The notes below the pieces were generated by a model. That model was not told the origin of the DNA. It saw only the letters and a list, made by a program, of their open reading frames with translations, and ran no database searches. Position numbers and translations under genes: made by a program. Shown here one piece after another: positions 55,038-64,000 of a DNA stretch of 64,000 bases. The DNA is taken from contig JBGTDM010000087.1 in the NCBI GenBank assembly GCA_041748315.1, positions 1 through 64,000 of the forward strand, given 5' to 3'. The stretch is from CALMEE01 sp041748315 (GTDB lineage Bacteria; Planctomycetota; Planctomycetia; Pirellulales; Pirellulaceae). The first letter of the stretch is position 1. Each line of letters begins with the position of its first letter.

Positions 55038-56633
55038 TTAGTATGGCAATCCGGATTCGGTCGTTTCGTCCCACAGTTGCTGCAACATGCGCTTTGGCGA
55101 TCGCCCATACTCACCCCAAACGGAAATGACCTGATCCCCTAAGGTCGAGCGAGGCCCCAACTCATCCATGTAACATGTAAGTTTCATGTAAACAACCTGT
55201 TCATCAGGTCCGTGCGATTCATTCCACCGTTTCACCATATACATCGCAAGTGGCTCTCTGAAATCTGCCAAGAACTGTCCGGTCAGGTTGTGGTGCAGCT
55301 TGCGCCAATAGTGATTGGGAATCGTCGCTCGCGCAAATTTGGGCCGCTCGAAATCGACCGGAGCATTTCGAAAGATATCAACACGTTGACCATTCGCCAA
55401 ATCGGCGTCGTAGACAAACCATGGATTGTATTGAGGTGGGATGTCAAACATCCGGAAATGTTGATCGACATTCAAACTTGCACCGGTCAACACCAAAGGT
55501 CGCGGCATCCATCGCGAGTCGATATTTCCGAGATTCCACCAAAAAAAGAACACGATAAAAATCAGCAAGCAAGCGTTGGTCAACCACTGTGCGCCACGTC
55601 TCCATTCCACACAATGACGAAGGTGGTCGTACCCGGTTACTCGTTTCTTAGGTTTCCTGCGACCATGATTTTTTGTCGGCGCAAAGACTCGATCCAGTAT
55701 TCTTGTAACGTTGCGCACCGCTGGCCAATTCCAAAACGAATCAGGCAGCAACGGCAACCAGCCCGCCATGCTAATGTAGGAAAAAAGTCCGATGGCCATC
55801 GTAAGAGCGATCACTCCATGCATCAACCAAAACGAAATGATATTCAGCCAGCGCATTGCATGGGTCCATACTGGCAGAAACAACAACAAGGGGAGGCCGA
55901 TCTCGCCCACGACGGTCGCCCAGGAAACCAGCTTCATCAGATATGGAAAATGCAAAACAAAATTTGCCGTCTCGCGCGTGTAGATACTCAAATGCATGAC
56001 GTAGTCGAGCGCTTCACCACGAAACCAGATCTCATTACACTTGGAGAGCCCGGTAAACAGATACATGTAACACAACTGCAGAATGACCCCGGCCGTTGCA
56101 AAACTGGAGACCTGCTTCAGGACAGCGCTGCCCTTGCGTTTCGCATCCCATGACCAATATGCGCCCAATGGCAAAAACATCGACCAGAACAACAACATCT
56201 TCAGCAACATGTCTCCGGACGTATTGAGCAAAGGATTGCGCGCCTGCATCGATGCGACAAGAATCCATAATAGCACGCTGGCAACACGGGTGTAGAATCC
56301 CACGAGCAGACAGACGGCGACAACGGCTGTCAGGCAGAACAAAAATGCTTGAAACTCAACCGCTCCAGAAAGCTTGTGAAGCGACCAGTAACTAAACGCT
56401 TCGCTGCCGCTCGCTATCACGTAAAAGTCATCGGCCAGAGCTCGAGTAAAATACCCGTCGTCGGTAAACATGGCGCGAAGTAAACTGGACCTCGCACATA
56501 AATCGATCAGGACCAACACTGAGATTGCCATCCGAAACAAGGCCAGTGATCGGACATCACAACGAAATACCCGCTGCAAGTATCGAGTCAATCCCGAACG
56601 TCGGGGGGCTTGCGATAGGAGTTGATGGTTCAT
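55038..56633 (-). CDS. HTTM-domain multi-pass membrane protein (vitamin K carboxylase-like)
   Basis: 531 residues. The HTTM layout is seen as SLALFRMAISVLVLIDLCAR (first helix), DDGYFTRALADDFY, then repeated helices (FLFCLTAVVAVCLLVGFYTR, LLWILVASMQARNPLLNTSG, MLLKMLLFWSMFLPLGAYWS). The last are the strongest family marks. The C-terminal 200 residues hold further helices and a globular part with DIFRNAPVDFERPKFA. HTTM proteins are homologous to gamma-glutamyl carboxylase, but the catalytic role here is unproven. ATG 56633 is chosen over an upstream non-ATG codon at 56681. The plus-strand ORF at 55212-56153 is its antisense. Confidence 0.8.
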   Translation of the reverse strand: MNHQLLSQAPRRSGLTRYLQRVFRCDVRSLALFRMAISVLVLIDLCARSSLLRAMFTDDGYFTRALADDFYVIASGSEAFSYWSLHKLSGAVEFQAFLFCLTAVVAVCLLVGFYTRVASVLLWILVASMQARNPLLNTSGDMLLKMLLFWSMFLPLGAYWSWDAKRKGSAVLKQVSSFATAGVILQLCYMYLFTGLSKCNEIWFRGEALDYVMHLSIYTRETANFVLHFPYLMKLVSWATVVGEIGLPLLLFLPVWTHAMRWLNIISFWLMHGVIALTMAIGLFSYISMAGWLPLLPDSFWNWPAVRNVTRILDRVFAPTKNHGRRKPKKRVTGYDHLRHCVEWRRGAQWLTNACLLIFIVFFFWWNLGNIDSRWMPRPLVLTGASLNVDQHFRMFDIPPQYNPWFVYDADLANGQRVDIFRNAPVDFERPKFARATIPNHYWRKLHHNLTGQFLADFREPLAMYMVKRWNESHGPDEQVVYMKLTCYMDELGPRSTLGDQVISVWGEYGRSPKRMLQQLWDETTESGLPY

Positions 56634-56990
56634 CGCAAAATGCCTGGCGAGGGGGTGATCATATTCATGGCACGTCAACAAGTTCGCTCATCTAGTCTGC
56701 ACCTATTCGTTTTCGGCTGGTCGAAAAAGTTTTCCCAATCGAAAAAGTCGCTTCCGCGAGAGTTTGCAGCAGGTCCGCCGACAAAATCGAATTAACCGCG
56801 CATATGCATCGCTCGTGGTTGTCACCTTGAATTAGAATTCGTAATCTGGAAGTTTAATTGCTCCCTCCGACTCGACGAAGAAGCATCATGCTCGCTCTCT
56901 GCGGTAGAACGTTGATCCGTTTGCTTGTGGATTAGCTTTTATACGACGACATGCTGTGAAATCGACCTGAACTTCGACAGGATTGTGCCG
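56634..56990. other. Intergenic region of about 360 bases
   Basis: It lies between the HTTM start and the tsaD stop, both minus. It should hold the HTTM gene promoter and any tsaD terminator. A 64-codon plus ORF at 56925-57119 overlaps tsaD and is a shadow. I saw no clear hairpin with T-run, RNA gene or repeat. Confidence 0.4.
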
Positions 56991-58010
56991 TCAGGATCGG
57001 ACCAGTCCAGCAATACAGTCGAGATCAAGTTGTGCAAACTGATTCGCCTTGAAATATTCGATTGCGATTGCACCCATCGCTGCGTTATCTGTGCAGAGTT
57101 CGAGAGGTGCAATGTGTAATCTGAGTTCTCGTGTTGACGCGGCTACATTAAGCTGCTCGCGAAGCAACTGATTGGCAGCCACTCCTCCACCAACGCACAA
57201 TGTCGGCAGGCCGAAGCGATCGACCGCTTGGAACGTTTTGGTGATCAGGCAATCGACAACCGCTTGTTGAAAACTTGCCGCAACATCCGCTTTGAATTGC
57301 GGATGGAGGTCGAGTGTCGAAAAATCAACTTTGCCCGGACCGGCAATCTCGTACCGGACGGCCGTTTTTAGACCGCTAAAGCTGAACTTTAATGTCTCAT
57401 CCCGCAAATAACTACGCGGAAACTTGAAGCGCTCGGGGTCACCCGTGAGGGCCAAACGGGATAGTGCTGGACCACCGGGAAACGGCAGGCCAAGCATACT
57501 GCCAACTTTATCGAACGCTTCGCCTGCAGCATCATCAATTGTTCCCCCGAGTAACTCAAAATCAAGCGCGCTTTTGCAGTGGTAAAGATGCGTGTGCCCA
57601 CCGCTTACAATCAAGCCAATGCAAGGAAAAATCTCCTCGCGACTGGAGATTTTGCATGCGTAAATATGAGCGTGCAGGTGATTGATGGCGATGAGTGGTT
57701 TGTTCAGAACAAGGCAAAGTGTTTTCGCTGCCATCAGTCCAACCACCAGCGAACCGGCTAACCCAGGCGTCGTCGCTACGGCGATTGCGTCAAGTTGATC
57801 GAGTGATACGGAAGCTCGCGTCAATGCCTCATGTATGACTGGCAGAATTCGTTCGACGTGAGCGCGAGCTGCAATTTCTGGTACAACGCCCTGAAATTTC
57901 TGATGGAGCTGCTCCTGAGTCGCCACGATACTTGAAAGGATCTCCAAATCCTCAGTTACAATCGCCGCTGCTGTTTCATCACAAGTCGACTCAATTGTCA
58001 AGATTTTCAT
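56991..58010 (-). CDS. tsaD: tRNA threonylcarbamoyladenosine synthase TsaD
   Basis: 339 residues. TsaD transfers threonylcarbamoyl to A37 of tRNAs that read ANN codons, with TsaB/C/E. N-terminal MKILTIESTCDETAAAIV is the family start, AARAHVERILPVIHEAL follows, and the metal site is in NHLHAHIYACK (HxxxH). IVSGGHTHLYHCK is the ASKHA-type nucleotide-binding loop and GPALSRLALTG precedes the C-terminal PLELCTDNAAMGAIA. Length is normal. ATG 58010. It is not in an operon with tsaB here. Confidence 0.95.
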   Translation of the reverse strand: MKILTIESTCDETAAAIVTEDLEILSSIVATQEQLHQKFQGVVPEIAARAHVERILPVIHEALTRASVSLDQLDAIAVATTPGLAGSLVVGLMAAKTLCLVLNKPLIAINHLHAHIYACKISSREEIFPCIGLIVSGGHTHLYHCKSALDFELLGGTIDDAAGEAFDKVGSMLGLPFPGGPALSRLALTGDPERFKFPRSYLRDETLKFSFSGLKTAVRYEIAGPGKVDFSTLDLHPQFKADVAASFQQAVVDCLITKTFQAVDRFGLPTLCVGGGVAANQLLREQLNVAASTRELRLHIAPLELCTDNAAMGAIAIEYFKANQFAQLDLDCIAGLVRS

Positions 58011-58157
58011 ACAATGCGGCTCGGTAAAACACTGGGAATATCAGTTATTTTTACGCGAAACCAAAACTTTGCCAGATGGATGTCTCAAAAATGTTTGTAT
58101 CATCCATTGAAATCCCGTATCATGGGCCGGTAGTGAACATCCACTTGGGGGAATCCG

Positions 58158-58577
58158 ATGAATCTATCAGTAACCGATCAGCAAACGAGACTTGCTTTGT
58201 GGACACCAAGCTGGTACGAATTGGATCAATCTCTGGAAACAGGAGTTACATCACGATTCTGGTTTTTTCAAAGTGCGCCGTGTGACTATCCAGAAGTCGA
58301 ACGATACAATTTTGTGTTTTTTAACCAATTATCCTCTGCATCTAACGTTCAAGTCCGCGAAGCGCGAGTCGTTCAGATGAAGCATGCAAAGTTGGGACCG
58401 ATTCAGAAGATCGACGCCGGAGGCCTGGACTACATATTTTTCCCGGTCGAAGGCAAGGAAGTCATCGTCAACGCTGAAGAAGATCCAGGAACCGTTTATG
58501 ATGCACCGCTGATTATCACCGACTGGTCGATTCAGGTGGAGCTAGCGGATGTTTCAGAACCGATTTGCAACTCATGA
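58158..58577 (+). CDS. Protein of unknown function
   Basis: 139 residues. No domain, signal peptide or membrane segment seen; the composition is mixed alpha/beta. GGGGGA lies five bases upstream of ATG 58158, a strong translation signal, which supports it as a real gene. It is divergent from tsaD. A competing ORF in another frame (58192-58380) lacks such a site. The end of the protein (IITDWSIQVELADVSEPICN) is acidic. I do not recognise relatives. Confidence 0.55.
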   Translation: MNLSVTDQQTRLALWTPSWYELDQSLETGVTSRFWFFQSAPCDYPEVERYNFVFFNQLSSASNVQVREARVVQMKHAKLGPIQKIDAGGLDYIFFPVEGKEVIVNAEEDPGTVYDAPLIITDWSIQVELADVSEPICNS

Positions 58578-58805
58578 TTTCCCATGAACGGGTGTCAAGC
58601 CAGCCGAGATTGAGCATTGGTTTAGCGGTATTTGTCCAGTTTTGTAGTGATCAACGCAAAATAAGTGGACATCTTGATTGGACAGAGTAAACGCCTTGGA
58701 AATTCGAACCGTTAAGGTTGCGAGTGGAATCGCATGTTTGGCCCTATGAATCGAAACTTGTTAAAAATCGCGAAGGCCTGTTCCCTATTTTGATTGGGTT
58801 CGCCA

Positions 58806-59108
58806 ATGGCAAAAAAGAAGAAAACGAACAATGATGATCAATGTGAGGAATCGGTCTCGTTTGAGGATGCGGCTGAGCGGCTTGAGCAGATTGTTGATCG
58901 GCTTGAGGAAGGCAATTTGAACTTGGACGAGTCATTAAGCAGTTATGCCGAAGGAATCAAGTTGCTCAAGCGTTGTCACTCCATCTTACAAGAGGCTGAA
59001 AAGCAAGTTGAGCTTTTGACCTCGGTTGACGAAGCTGGACGCACGTTGACAACGCCGTTTGATGCATCGGCGAGCTCGATGGACGATCGCAGTCGTACAC
59101 GGTCATAG
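58806..59108 (+). CDS. xseB: Exodeoxyribonuclease VII small subunit
   Basis: 100 residues. XseB binds XseA in large excess to form exonuclease VII, which degrades single-stranded DNA in repair. The core SVSFEDAAERLEQIVDRLEE with NLNLDESLSSYAEGIKLLKR is the family signature, and CHSILQEAEKQVELLT ends the helical bundle. The N-terminus is a short basic stretch and the C-terminus a Ser/Arg tail, both outside the family core. ATG 58806. ispA and dxs follow, a gene order found in many bacteria; xseA is not in the window. Confidence 0.9.
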   Translation: MAKKKKTNNDDQCEESVSFEDAAERLEQIVDRLEEGNLNLDESLSSYAEGIKLLKRCHSILQEAEKQVELLTSVDEAGRTLTTPFDASASSMDDRSRTRS

Positions 59109-59300
59109 ATACGCTCCGCAGATTCAGTATCTAGAACAGATTTCGTGAACAGATTGGATGGCAACCATCGTTTTCAGGCGGAAGTTTGCGGGTTTTCACG
59201 GACATTGATTCCCTTCTAAGTTAATTCGCGGTAAGATATCCAGTATATAAATAGATATTGATTCTCCCAACACCTGCGAGGCTCCCGGGGTTTGCCATTG

Positions 59301-60191
59301 ATGTCATCCAAAGCAGAAATCGAATCGAACCCAGTGACCGGTCAGCTTCGCGCGTTGATCAATCAGGCACTCGACCGATACTCGAGGTTTGGCGATGAAT
59401 GTCCGAGGCCGTTGGCCGAAGCAATTCGCTATATGCTTTTGGCGCCGGGGAAACGTGTTCGCCCCTTACTTACGTTGCTGGCGGCCAAGGCTTGCGGGGG
59501 ATCCATCGATGACGCGCTCCCGGCTGCCTGTGCAGTCGAAATGATTCACACGTATACGTTAATTCATGATGACTTGCCCGCGATGGATAATGACGATTTT
59601 CGACGCGGGCAACCGACTTGTCACAGAAGATTTGACGAGGCGACAGCGATCTTGGCAGGTGATGCTTTGCAGACCATGGCGTTTGGCCTGATTGCTCGAG
59701 AGGTCAAAGTCGATGCGGCAGCCTGTATTGCGGCGCTTGCTGATGCGGCGGGCCCCAAGAACTTGATTGGTGGTCAAGTTGACGATTTAGCTGGTGGCAA
59801 GGGACCTATTTCATTGGCTCATCTTGAGAGCATCCATCGTCGGAAGACCGCCGCCCTCTTAAAGGTGGCACTTTGCCTGGGAGGAATGACGGCAGGTGCA
59901 TCAAGCGATCAAAGGCAAGCGTTGTGTGTTTTTGGCGAGAATCTCGGTTTGGCTTTCCAAATCGTCGATGATCTGTTGGATTTTTGCGGTGATTCAATCA
60001 AAATGGGAAAACAGTCGGGTAAAGACGAACAAAACGGCACCCTGACCTATCCGGTTCTACTGGGCGAACAGCAGAGCCGACAGCGCGCTCACCAGTTTAT
60101 TGACCAAGCGAAATACAACCTGACGATATTTGGACCGGCTGCCGATCCGCTTCGCACCGTCGCTGACTTTGTTATCACACGAAATTTTTGA
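59301..60191 (+). CDS. ispA: Farnesyl/geranyl diphosphate synthase (short-chain polyprenyl synthase)
   Basis: 296 residues. It joins IPP to DMAPP and GPP to make C15 (or C20) diphosphate. The first Asp-rich motif is DDLPAMDNDDFRRGQPTCHR and the second is FQIVDDLLDFCGD; GKRVRPLLTLLAA and GGQVDDLAGG are the other conserved segments. Chain length cannot be fixed from this alone, but the two residues inserted in the first motif (DDxxxxD) are typical of bacterial FPP synthases. ATG 59301 rather than the TTG at 59292. dxs begins three bases after the stop, so the two are cotranscribed. Confidence 0.93.
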   Translation: MSSKAEIESNPVTGQLRALINQALDRYSRFGDECPRPLAEAIRYMLLAPGKRVRPLLTLLAAKACGGSIDDALPAACAVEMIHTYTLIHDDLPAMDNDDFRRGQPTCHRRFDEATAILAGDALQTMAFGLIAREVKVDAAACIAALADAAGPKNLIGGQVDDLAGGKGPISLAHLESIHRRKTAALLKVALCLGGMTAGASSDQRQALCVFGENLGLAFQIVDDLLDFCGDSIKMGKQSGKDEQNGTLTYPVLLGEQQSRQRAHQFIDQAKYNLTIFGPAADPLRTVADFVITRNF

Positions 60192-60194
60192 ACT

Positions 60195-62105
60195 ATGATC
60201 GATTTGCTATCAACGATTCGTAATCCACTTCAACTGCATGGTCTTTCGTTGAAAGAACTGGAAAAGTTGGGCGAGGAAATTCGCGAAACATTGTATGGAC
60301 TGCTGAATTCGAGATCGGCCCACTTTTCGTCAAATCTGGGGGTCGTCGAGTTGACGTTGGCATTGCACAGTGTATTCGATTTCAGTCGAGATCGCCTGAT
60401 TTGGGACACGGGTCATCAGATCTATCCGCATAAATTGATCACGGGGCGGTTCGATCAATTTCATACCATTCGTACGCGCGGTGGCTTGATGGGTTACCCC
60501 AATCCGCACGAAAGCAATTACGATTTATTCATGACTGGACACGCCGGCTGTAGCGTCGCGACCATGGTCGGATTGCATAGTGGCGACGTGTTGAATGGCG
60601 AAAGCGACCGTAAAGCTGTCGCTGTAATTGGCGATGGCGCCATGCCGTCGGGCATTGTATTTGAAGCACTCAATAATGCCGCCGAAATCAACAGCGATTT
60701 ATTGGTCATATTGAACGACAATGAAATGTCGATTTGTCCCAGAGTTGGCGGATTGGCAACTTATTTGGATCGTTTGCGATCGAATCCAATCTATTCCGGA
60801 TTGAAACATGAAGTCGTCAATATCTTGAACAAGGTACCAGTCTTTGGCGACCCGACTGAGCGTTTCCTGCAACAGCTTAAAGAGGGCTTTAAAGCGGGCA
60901 TGCATGGCGGCATGATGTTCGAGGAATTCGGCTTTCGATATTTCGGGCCGATTGATGGCCATGATATTCGAACTCTGAGGAAATACCTTAACATGCTGAA
61001 GGATCAAAAAGGGCCCCAACTTCTACATGTGCTGACACGAAAAGGGCATGGCTTTAAGCCGGCTGCCGAGGATCCTGTTTATTTTCACACACCACCGGCC
61101 TTTGAACGAAAAGGTGATGAAGCGGTTCCCAAATCAACTGGAGGGAATAAGGCCTACACCAATCATGCCAGCGATGCCATTGCCGATCAAATGGCTCACA
61201 ATGATCGAGTCACGGTTATCACGGCTGCGATGTGTCAGGGAAACAAACTGGAACCGATCCGGGATCGGTTTCCAAACCGGTTCTTCGACGTTGGGATTTG
61301 TGAATCGCATGCCGTAGCATTCGCCGCTGGACAAGCGAAGACAGGAATTCGACCGATTGTCGATATCTATAGCACGTTCCTTCAACGCAGCTACGATCAG
61401 ATTTTCCAAGAGGTCTGCCTGCAAAATTTGCCGGTCGTGTTCATGATGGACCGCGCAGGGCTCACGGCAAATGACGGTCCAACACACCACGGAACTTTCG
61501 ATATTGGCTATATGCGTATCATGCCCAACATGGTTGTGATGGCGCCTGGTGATGCCAACGATCTGGGAGCAATGTTGGATTTTGCTTTGCAACATGATTC
61601 TCCAACGGCGATTCGCTATCCCAAGGATACGGCCGCAGAGATCAACCGTCAGTTGCAACCCGTCGAGCTTGGCAAGGCAGAGGTCTTCCAGACGGGGACT
61701 CAAGGCACAATTATTTGCGCCGGAACTCAATTACAGGCTTGCTTGATGGCCGCCGAAGCATTGCATCACGAAGGAATTGATGTCGGTGTGATCAACGCTC
61801 GATTTATCAAGCCCCTGGATGCCGACACTTTGTGCCGAGCGATTTGTGACTCCGATTTCATTGTGACCGTCGAAGAGGCAATGTTGATGGGTGGCTTCGG
61901 CTCAGCATTGCTGGAAATGGCCAACGACCGCCAACTGCGAACGGACCATATCAAACGTCTGGGAATTGATGACCGATTCGTTGAACATGGTGATCGCGAA
62001 GAACTATTGGCGGATCTAAAAATCGATCAGGCGGGCATCATGGCAACATGTCGTCAATTGGCCATTCGCTTCAGCAGTTTTGAGCAACAACAGCCCAGTT
62101 GTTGA
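60195..62105 (+). CDS. dxs: 1-deoxy-D-xylulose-5-phosphate synthase
   Basis: 636 residues. DXS condenses pyruvate with glyceraldehyde 3-phosphate using thiamine diphosphate, the first step of the MEP pathway that ends at ispH (20.6 kb). The ThDP/Mg motif begins GDGAMPSGIVFEALNNAAEI and includes NDNEMSICPRVGGL (usually NDNEMSISPNVG). The transketolase central domain has DRAGLTANDGPTHHGTFDIG and the C-terminal domain ends with VTVEEAMLMGGFGSALLEM. Length is standard. Three-base spacing to ispA indicates one operon with xseB and ispA. Confidence 0.95.
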   Translation: MIDLLSTIRNPLQLHGLSLKELEKLGEEIRETLYGLLNSRSAHFSSNLGVVELTLALHSVFDFSRDRLIWDTGHQIYPHKLITGRFDQFHTIRTRGGLMGYPNPHESNYDLFMTGHAGCSVATMVGLHSGDVLNGESDRKAVAVIGDGAMPSGIVFEALNNAAEINSDLLVILNDNEMSICPRVGGLATYLDRLRSNPIYSGLKHEVVNILNKVPVFGDPTERFLQQLKEGFKAGMHGGMMFEEFGFRYFGPIDGHDIRTLRKYLNMLKDQKGPQLLHVLTRKGHGFKPAAEDPVYFHTPPAFERKGDEAVPKSTGGNKAYTNHASDAIADQMAHNDRVTVITAAMCQGNKLEPIRDRFPNRFFDVGICESHAVAFAAGQAKTGIRPIVDIYSTFLQRSYDQIFQEVCLQNLPVVFMMDRAGLTANDGPTHHGTFDIGYMRIMPNMVVMAPGDANDLGAMLDFALQHDSPTAIRYPKDTAAEINRQLQPVELGKAEVFQTGTQGTIICAGTQLQACLMAAEALHHEGIDVGVINARFIKPLDADTLCRAICDSDFIVTVEEAMLMGGFGSALLEMANDRQLRTDHIKRLGIDDRFVEHGDREELLADLKIDQAGIMATCRQLAIRFSSFEQQQPSC

Positions 62106-62252
62106 CGTGTATGTACTGATAATCGTCGTTTTGGTTGTGTTGCTCAACCGCGGCATGATGGCGATCCCATGAATTCGCCTTTATCAAGATTCATGTTGAC
62201 TTGAGCCCGAGTTTTCGTCTTCTTCCAGAAATTTACTCGATTTTAGATTGCG

Positions 62253-63146
62253 ATGCTCGAAGAAGCCATTCAACGTGGATATGTGAAAACGGTTGTGCTC
62301 GGCTCGGGAGATCGTCGGCCCCGGATTTTGACCGAAGCGGATCGATTGAGAACTTCGATCGCCAACTTGATCGAAATCGTTGCCGAGGACTTTAGTTATC
62401 AGTTGGACCTGTCGACGGTCTTGGCGGATATGGCGATCGTCTTTGGTGGGGATGGATCGATTTTGAGAGCCGTTCGGCAAATGGGCGAGCGGCAACTGCC
62501 CATCCTCGGAGTCAATCTGGGAAAACTGGGGTTTCTGGCTGACCTCCAACCTGCAGACGTCGTCCGTTCTTTGCACAAGATGTTGAATGGCCAATTCGAA
62601 ATCATCTCGCACCTGATGATCAGGTGCGAGGTCTATCGAGACGGAGTGCGGATCATCGATCGACGTGGTCTCAATGAGGTTGCGATTCTTAATGGTCCCC
62701 CATTTGCGATATTGTCCATTGAATTGCAAGTCGATGCGGAGTTTGCCACGGTTTACAATTGTGATGGAATCATTGTGAGCACTCCAATTGGCTCAACCGC
62801 TCATAACCTTTCGGCCGGGGGTCCGATACTGCGTAAAAATCTGCAAGCATTTGTGATATCACCGATCAATCCACACACGTTGACCGTCCGACCGGTCGTC
62901 GATACAGCGGATCGAATTTATGAGTTGAGGGTGAATAATCCCGGAAAAACGACATCGGTCGTGCTCGATGGGCAATCCTTAGTCACGATTGAATCCGGCG
63001 ATCGGGTGCGAGTTACCAAGGCACGACCCGTTTTCCAGTTGATTCAAATCGAGGGTCATGGGTATTATCGAACGCTTCGCGAGAAGTTGGGATGGGGAGG
63101 GAGCAGCAACTCAAATCATTCGAACATCATCGAACACGACGAATGA
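62253..63146 (+). CDS. nadK: NAD kinase
   Basis: 297 residues. NadK phosphorylates NAD to NADP. The ATP/polyphosphate motif is VFGGDGSILRAV (about residues 66-77), then PILGVNLGKLGFLADL, the NE motif as GLNEVAILNG, and the Gly-rich STPIGSTAHNLSAGGPIL. The C-terminus (VVLDGQSLVTIESGDRV) completes the fold. The start at ATG 62253 is supported by family length, although no strong Shine-Dalgarno is visible. It follows dxs after 147 bases and may be in the same transcript. Confidence 0.92.
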   Translation: MLEEAIQRGYVKTVVLGSGDRRPRILTEADRLRTSIANLIEIVAEDFSYQLDLSTVLADMAIVFGGDGSILRAVRQMGERQLPILGVNLGKLGFLADLQPADVVRSLHKMLNGQFEIISHLMIRCEVYRDGVRIIDRRGLNEVAILNGPPFAILSIELQVDAEFATVYNCDGIIVSTPIGSTAHNLSAGGPILRKNLQAFVISPINPHTLTVRPVVDTADRIYELRVNNPGKTTSVVLDGQSLVTIESGDRVRVTKARPVFQLIQIEGHGYYRTLREKLGWGGSSNSNHSNIIEHDE

Positions 63147-63179
63147 CGTCACGAGATGTTTTCAACAGGGAGGTTTAGC

Positions 63180-64000
63180 ATGGAATTCGGATTGAGACTT
63201 GGAATCGTCGTTGGATTCATTTGGATGGCACCGATGCAACTGTTGGGTCAACCCGGTTCGTCGGCAAATCAGAAACAACAGGAATCGTCACAACGCATCA
63301 CTGATGCCGCCAGCAACATCAATCGTCTACAGCGGTTTTCGTTGCGGTATGCATTGAAACCGGGTGAGGAACTTCGCTGGGACGTCGAACACATTGCCTC
63401 CGTTGAAACGAAAGTAGGTGAGCACCAGGAAAAATTGTCGTCTCGAACGAATTCGACCAAATTGTGGCGAGTGATTGAAGTCGATAGTCGCGGCAACATG
63501 ACGCTTCAAAACAGTGTGGAGCGCCTGAGTTTGTGGAACAAGACGGGGGACGACGAACCGGTCAGTTACGACAGTGAAAAAGGGGGACAACCCCCACCGA
63601 TGTTTGACGCTGCCGTTGCCAAGGTTGGTGTCGTTCTAGCTACCGTGACAATTGACCCCACGGGAAATTTGATCAGTCGCAATACGAACTTGTCTGAATC
63701 CAGTTTCGGTGTTGGCGACATCACGATTCCATTCCCAGACGAACCGATTGGAATCGGGCACCAGTGGAGTGTCAGCGGTGAGACTTCGGCACGACATGGC
63801 GATGGTCGAGTCAAGACGATAAAATCCAGGCGGCTTTACACGTTGTCAGCGGTTGAAAATCAGGTTGCGATAATCGATTTCCAAACGGAGATTTTGACTC
63901 CGATTGAGGACCCAAAGATTGAATCGCAAATCATCCAAAAAAAGAACCGTGGAAAAATTAAGTTCGATTTGGCGGCTGGGCGCGTGCTTGCCCAGGAGAT
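63180..64000 (+). CDS. Exported protein of unknown function, cut by the window edge
   Basis: 273 complete codons are visible and the frame is open to the last base. A signal peptide (RLGIVVGFIWMAPMQLLG) is followed by a Gln/Ser linker and a beta-rich domain (YALKPGEELRWDVEHIASVE, VEDRLSLWNK-like strands, then DEPIGIGHQWSVSGETSARH). The last looks like a planctomycete secreted family of unknown function. GGGAGG lies six bases upstream of ATG 63180, a strong start. It begins 33 bases after nadK, perhaps as its operon neighbour. The C-terminus is missing. Confidence 0.75.
   Translation, partial: MEFGLRLGIVVGFIWMAPMQLLGQPGSSANQKQQESSQRITDAASNINRLQRFSLRYALKPGEELRWDVEHIASVETKVGEHQEKLSSRTNSTKLWRVIEVDSRGNMTLQNSVERLSLWNKTGDDEPVSYDSEKGGQPPPMFDAAVAKVGVVLATVTIDPTGNLISRNTNLSESSFGVGDITIPFPDEPIGIGHQWSVSGETSARHGDGRVKTIKSRRLYTLSAVENQVAIIDFQTEILTPIEDPKIESQIIQKKNRGKIKFDLAAGRVLAQE

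Noticed and set aside
55212..56153. A 313-codon plus-strand ORF
   Set aside because: It lies wholly antisense to the HTTM gene, whose membrane helices and family motifs are clear; the translated product has no recognisable domain.

Overview
The window looks like chromosomal DNA from a planctomycete, most likely of the Pirellulales (Rhodopirellula/Blastopirellula-like) group. This is inferred from gene content, not from a marker-gene comparison. The clues are PEP-CTERM surface proteins, a sigma factor paired with a giant Ser/Thr kinase-TPR protein, a YdjY-type lipoprotein, an AP2-domain protein, an HTTM membrane protein, an ABC-2 permease fused to a CPBP protease, and a three-gene ExbB/ExbD-like operon. 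Several starts are GTG or TTG. I found no rRNA, tRNA, CRISPR array or prophage.

Layout. 0.2-1.8 kb: a decayed SLC13-type anion transporter (one frameshift, two in-frame stops). 2.0-4.1 kb: a stand-alone SAM-adenosyltransferase C-terminal-like domain, a Nudix protein and an AP2 protein. 4.3-8.75 kb: an ExbB-like channel gene with two ExbD/TolR-like partners, all on the minus strand. 8.75-9.55 kb: a gene-poor gap with an orphan plus-strand terminator. 9.6-11.8 kb: a ThuA-like protein and UDP-glucuronate decarboxylase. 11.9-16.0 kb: lysS followed by a LolC/E-type permease and a LolD-type ATPase. 16.6-18.8 kb: hflX overlapping an SDR gene. 19.1-21.5 kb: the YdjY lipoprotein and ispH. 22.0-26.4 kb: a degenerate squalene/phytoene-synthase-like protein, a small membrane protein, a metallophosphatase-like tetraheme cytochrome and a lipoprotein-like isoaspartyl methyltransferase. 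26.5-31.1 kb: recA and a giant GH2 protein.

31.4-39.4 kb is the most unusual part. It holds three PEP-CTERM genes (one a fragment), a 1248-residue autotransporter-like adhesin, and a REP-associated tyrosine transposase (RAYT) flanked by four REPIN-type inverted repeats on each side. The repeats supply the stop codons of both neighbouring genes. A second, unrelated palindromic repeat family occurs twice (25.3 and 31.4 kb).

39.4-45.4 kb: kinase-TPR protein, its ECF-like sigma factor and an AAA+ ATPase. 45.6-48.7 kb: a NatA/NatB-CPBP ABC exporter. 48.7-51.2 kb: an amidohydrolase and a THUMP-like methyltransferase with overlapping ends. 51.4-58.6 kb: glycosyltransferase, TPR protein, HTTM protein, tsaD and two unrecognised genes. 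58.8-63.1 kb: a plus-strand isoprenoid/cofactor run, xseB-ispA-dxs-nadK, followed by an exported protein cut by the window edge.

Metabolic themes are isoprenoid supply (dxs, ispA, ispH), envelope energisation and lipoprotein transport, and cell-surface construction (PEP-CTERM proteins, UXS, GT2).
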